From: Lactobacillus sp.
GTDB lineage: Bacteria > Bacillota > Bacilli > Lactobacillales > Lactobacillaceae
Direction of reading: 5' to 3'
NCBI GenBank assembly: GCA_003482405.1
Contig: DMZB01000143.1
Span: 1 to 7,267 of the forward strand
Length of the DNA: 7,267 nt
Numbering within the stretch: the stretch's first letter is position 1; the number at the start of each line of letters is the position of its first letter. Positions 5,870 through 7,267 of the stretch are shown here, one piece after another. Below the pieces are notes generated by a model, which was given only the letters and a program-made list of their open reading frames with translations, searched no databases and was not told the origin of the DNA. The position numbers and the translations under genes are program-made.

Positions 5870-5896
5870 AACGGTTCATAAATCCAGTGAACCGTT
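5870..5896 (+). terminator. Hairpin before the tRNA, possible weak terminator
   Basis: AACGGTTCA (5870-5878) and TGAACCGTT (5888-5896) form a perfect 9-bp stem with a 9-nt loop. The tail is TTAGTTTG, not a clean U run, so termination would be inefficient. It ends the tautomerase operon if it works. If transcription starts at the candidate promoter above, it would instead be a 5' leader stem just before the tRNA. Confidence 0.4.
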
Positions 5897-5902
5897 TAGT
5901 TT

Positions 5903-5975
5903 GTCCCTATAGTTTAACTGGATAAAACCGCCGCCTCCTAAGCGGCTGCTCCCAGTTCGAGTCTGGGTGGGGACA
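5903..5975 (+). tRNA. tRNA-Arg (anticodon CCT)
   Basis: A complete 73-nt cloverleaf is visible. The acceptor stem is GTCCCTA (5903-5909) with TGGGGAC (5968-5974, one T-G pair) and A5975 as discriminator. The D arm is GTTT/AAAC (5912-5915, 5925-5928) around AACTGGATA. The anticodon stem is GCCGC/GCGGC (5930-5934, 5942-5946) with the 7-nt loop CTCCTAA, giving anticodon CCT at 5937-5939, which reads AGG. The variable loop is 4 nt. The T arm is CCCAG/CTGGG (5951-5955, 5963-5967) with the TTCGAGT loop. CCA is not encoded (the next bases are TCAAC), so it must be added by nucleotidyltransferase. tRNA-Arg(CCT) genes are frequent phage and island integration sites, but no att duplicate is seen here. 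Confidence 0.96.
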
Positions 5976-6004
5976 TCAACTCACATTATTGGAGTAATGC
6001 AGAT

Positions 6005-6295
6005 ATGGCAGAAAACGAAAGTATCGTTAATTATTTGGTAGATGCAATTAATCGTAATGGCAAGCCCAAGAAAGTGCTGAAAAATGATAAGGCGCGCTCA
6101 ATTAGCTATGTTGCTAAAATGGGAGAACCCAACTTTGATAGCAAACAGTTAGTCAGTTTAATGCTAAAGGGGATGCAAGATGGCATCATCGACTTTGTCC
6201 GTTCCGAACCGCGTATCGAGTGGAATGAAACGGATTTTCCAGTACTAAACATGACTAGTGAAAATGCAAAAAAAGCTTTTGAAAAATTGGTTTAG
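6005..6295 (+). CDS. Conserved-looking small protein of unknown function
   Basis: This encodes a 96-residue soluble protein that I do not recognise. It starts with an amphipathic helix (ESIVNYLVDAINR, 4-16), followed by a basic stretch (KPKKVLKNDKARS, 20-32). A middle region 'DSKQLVSLMLKGMQDGIIDFV' (45-65) is probably helical, and the protein ends in a charged helix (SENAKKAFEKLV). There is no signal peptide, membrane segment, Cys or clear catalytic motif. GGAG at 5991-5994, ten nt before the ATG, supports the start; an ATG at 5997 is out of frame and too close to it. The gene begins 30 nt after the tRNA and ends just before a strong terminator, so it is probably co-transcribed with the tRNA. 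Codon use resembles the neighbouring chromosomal genes. Confidence 0.75.
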   Translation: MAENESIVNYLVDAINRNGKPKKVLKNDKARSISYVAKMGEPNFDSKQLVSLMLKGMQDGIIDFVRSEPRIEWNETDFPVLNMTSENAKKAFEKLV

Positions 6296-6305
6296 TAGGC
6301 GTATA

Positions 6306-6357
6306 AAAAAGGGATCCACGCAAAACGGCAGACGACGTTTTGTGTGGATTCCTTTTT
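6306..6357. terminator. Long bidirectional intrinsic terminator
   Basis: A 22-bp stem pairs 6306-6327 with 6336-6357, interrupted only by two G-U pairs (G6313-T6350 and G6320-T6343), around an 8-nt loop. The outer part is AAAAA on the left and TTTTT on the right, so it ends transcription on both strands. It separates the small unknown gene from the convergent kinase gene, whose stop codon lies five nt beyond it. Confidence 0.92.
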
Positions 6358-6362
6358 AGGAT

Positions 6363-7169
6363 TTAATCCGTGTAAGCCCAGTGATTGATGGGGCCAAATT
6401 TATGCCCAACCTTAATTTGATTTGCGATGGATGTATTCACATATTGTTTTGCAATTGTAATGGCCGCTTTAACGGACTTACCTTTCGCTAACTCGGCTGT
6501 AATGCAGGCCGATAGGGAGTCACCGGTACCGTTAACGCGATCTGTGTGAACGTAAGGGGCGCTAAGCCAGAAATGATCGCCACCTTCTAATAGAACCAAA
6601 TCGCGAACTTCAGTCTGGGATTCATCACTGTGTTTACCCTTGATCATGACATTCTTTGCACCCATTGCGTGCAGTTTATGAGCTGCTGTGACCATGTCAT
6701 CATCAGATTCGATGACCATATTTGCCAATTTTTGTGCTTCATAGAAATTTGGCGTAATGACCGTCGCCAGCGGAACTAACTTTTCACGTAAGGTTTCAAA
6801 TGCGGCTGTTTCTAATAGCATAGCACCGTGTTTGGTCACAATCACAGGATCAACAACCAGAGGTCCAAAGTCCACGCGTTGGTAGTTTGCGACGACGTTT
6901 TCTATCAATGTAGCATCTGCTAGCATACCTGTTTTTGCTGCGCGGATATTGAAGTCTGCTGCTAAAGAGGTGAACTGCTGATCGATAAACTCTGTCGGCA
7001 TTGACGTTGACGCCTGAATACCATAGGAATTACCGGCCACACATGCGGTGACAATGGACATGCCATAGACATGCCGCGTAAAGAAGGTGTTTAAATCTGC
7101 TTGTAAACCTGCGCTACCGTCTGAATCGGAGCCAGCGATGGTGACGACTTGAGGGAACTCATTTGCCAT
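6363..7169 (-). CDS. ThiD/PdxK-family kinase (hydroxymethylpyrimidine or pyridoxine kinase)
   Basis: This encodes a 268-residue ribokinase-fold enzyme that phosphorylates hydroxymethylpyrimidine (thiamine salvage and synthesis) or pyridoxine-type B6 vitamers in the cytosol. Motifs in order: the substrate/glycine loop IAGSDSDGSAG (11-21) followed by QADL, VYGM (34-37), KTGM (79-82), VVDPV (105-109), ITPN..EA (138-145), IKGKH (176-180) and the anion-hole motif NGTGDS (213-218). Length and order match the ThiD/PdxK group, including the B. subtilis-type pyridoxine kinase. The oddity is D217, where ThiD and that kinase have Cys (GTGC/GAGC); Asp is what ribokinases and PdxY-type kinases use. The choice between thiamine and B6 substrate is therefore open, and I give no symbol. 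The start is ATG at 7169, with GAGG at 7183-7180. The gene is convergent with the small unknown gene and has no operon partner in view. Confidence 0.88.
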   Translation of the reverse strand: MANEFPQVVTIAGSDSDGSAGLQADLNTFFTRHVYGMSIVTACVAGNSYGIQASTSMPTEFIDQQFTSLAADFNIRAAKTGMLADATLIENVVANYQRVDFGPLVVDPVIVTKHGAMLLETAAFETLREKLVPLATVITPNFYEAQKLANMVIESDDDMVTAAHKLHAMGAKNVMIKGKHSDESQTEVRDLVLLEGGDHFWLSAPYVHTDRVNGTGDSLSACITAELAKGKSVKAAITIAKQYVNTSIANQIKVGHKFGPINHWAYTD

Positions 7170-7204
7170 GACGAAACGACCTCACTTTTTTTAATGTTGG
7201 TGAT

Positions 7205-7213
7205 AGCGTAGCA
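7205..7213 (-). promoter_or_regulatory. Possible promoter of the ThiD/PdxK-family gene
   Basis: The minus strand reads TGC-TACGCT from 7213 to 7205, an extended -10-like element, and would start the transcript near 7198, about 29 nt before the ATG. No good -35 is seen. No riboswitch-like structure such as a THI box fits in the roughly 100 nt shown upstream. Confidence 0.3.
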
Positions 7214-7267
7214 CAAACGAATTAGCAAACGATACTATTTAGTCGGATTTGTTGAATTGGTTTGTTA

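Overview
The window looks like the chromosome of a low-to-mid GC Lactobacillales bacterium, most likely a member of the Lactobacillaceae. This rests on the AAGGAGG-type ribosome binding sites, the short intergenic gaps, a small membrane-anchored protein resembling the lactobacillus DUF4828 family, and the style of the metabolic genes. It divides into a phage-derived left third and an ordinary chromosomal right two thirds.

Left third (about 1-2400): an AT-rich segment with phage-type genes. It starts with a probable divergent promoter region holding three related AT-rich boxes. Next comes a 123-residue ArpU-like late-transcription regulator (158-529). A self-contained unit follows, with its own promoter (591-619), a perfect Shine-Dalgarno, a 571-residue CotH-kinase-fold phage protein with a C-terminal jelly-roll-like domain (652-2367), and a strong bidirectional terminator (2371-2402). 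No head, portal, lysis or integrase gene is visible, so this is either the edge of a prophage that continues to the left or a decayed prophage that has kept a cargo gene.

Middle (2401-5856): a small membrane-anchored DUF4828-like gene on the minus strand is divergent from a tight three-gene plus-strand operon. The operon encodes a Gfo/Idh/MocA oxidoreductase, a DEAD-box RNA helicase with a long basic low-complexity tail, and a tautomerase of the malonate-semialdehyde-decarboxylase-like group. The gaps are 15 and 4 nt. No single pathway joins the three products.

Right part (5857-7267): a tRNA-Arg with anticodon CCT, then an unrecognised 96-residue protein whose start lies about 30 nt after the tRNA. 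A long bidirectional hairpin terminator follows, and a convergent ThiD/PdxK-family vitamin kinase gene reads leftwards. No rRNA, CRISPR array, insertion sequence or replication origin was seen.

The most interesting points are the stand-alone CotH-type unit beside the ArpU-like regulator, the repeated boxes upstream of that regulator, the kinase's Asp where ThiD normally has Cys, two mutually exclusive RNA stems at the helicase/tautomerase junction, and the tRNA-protein transcription unit. I did not find convincing evidence for a wholly new system.
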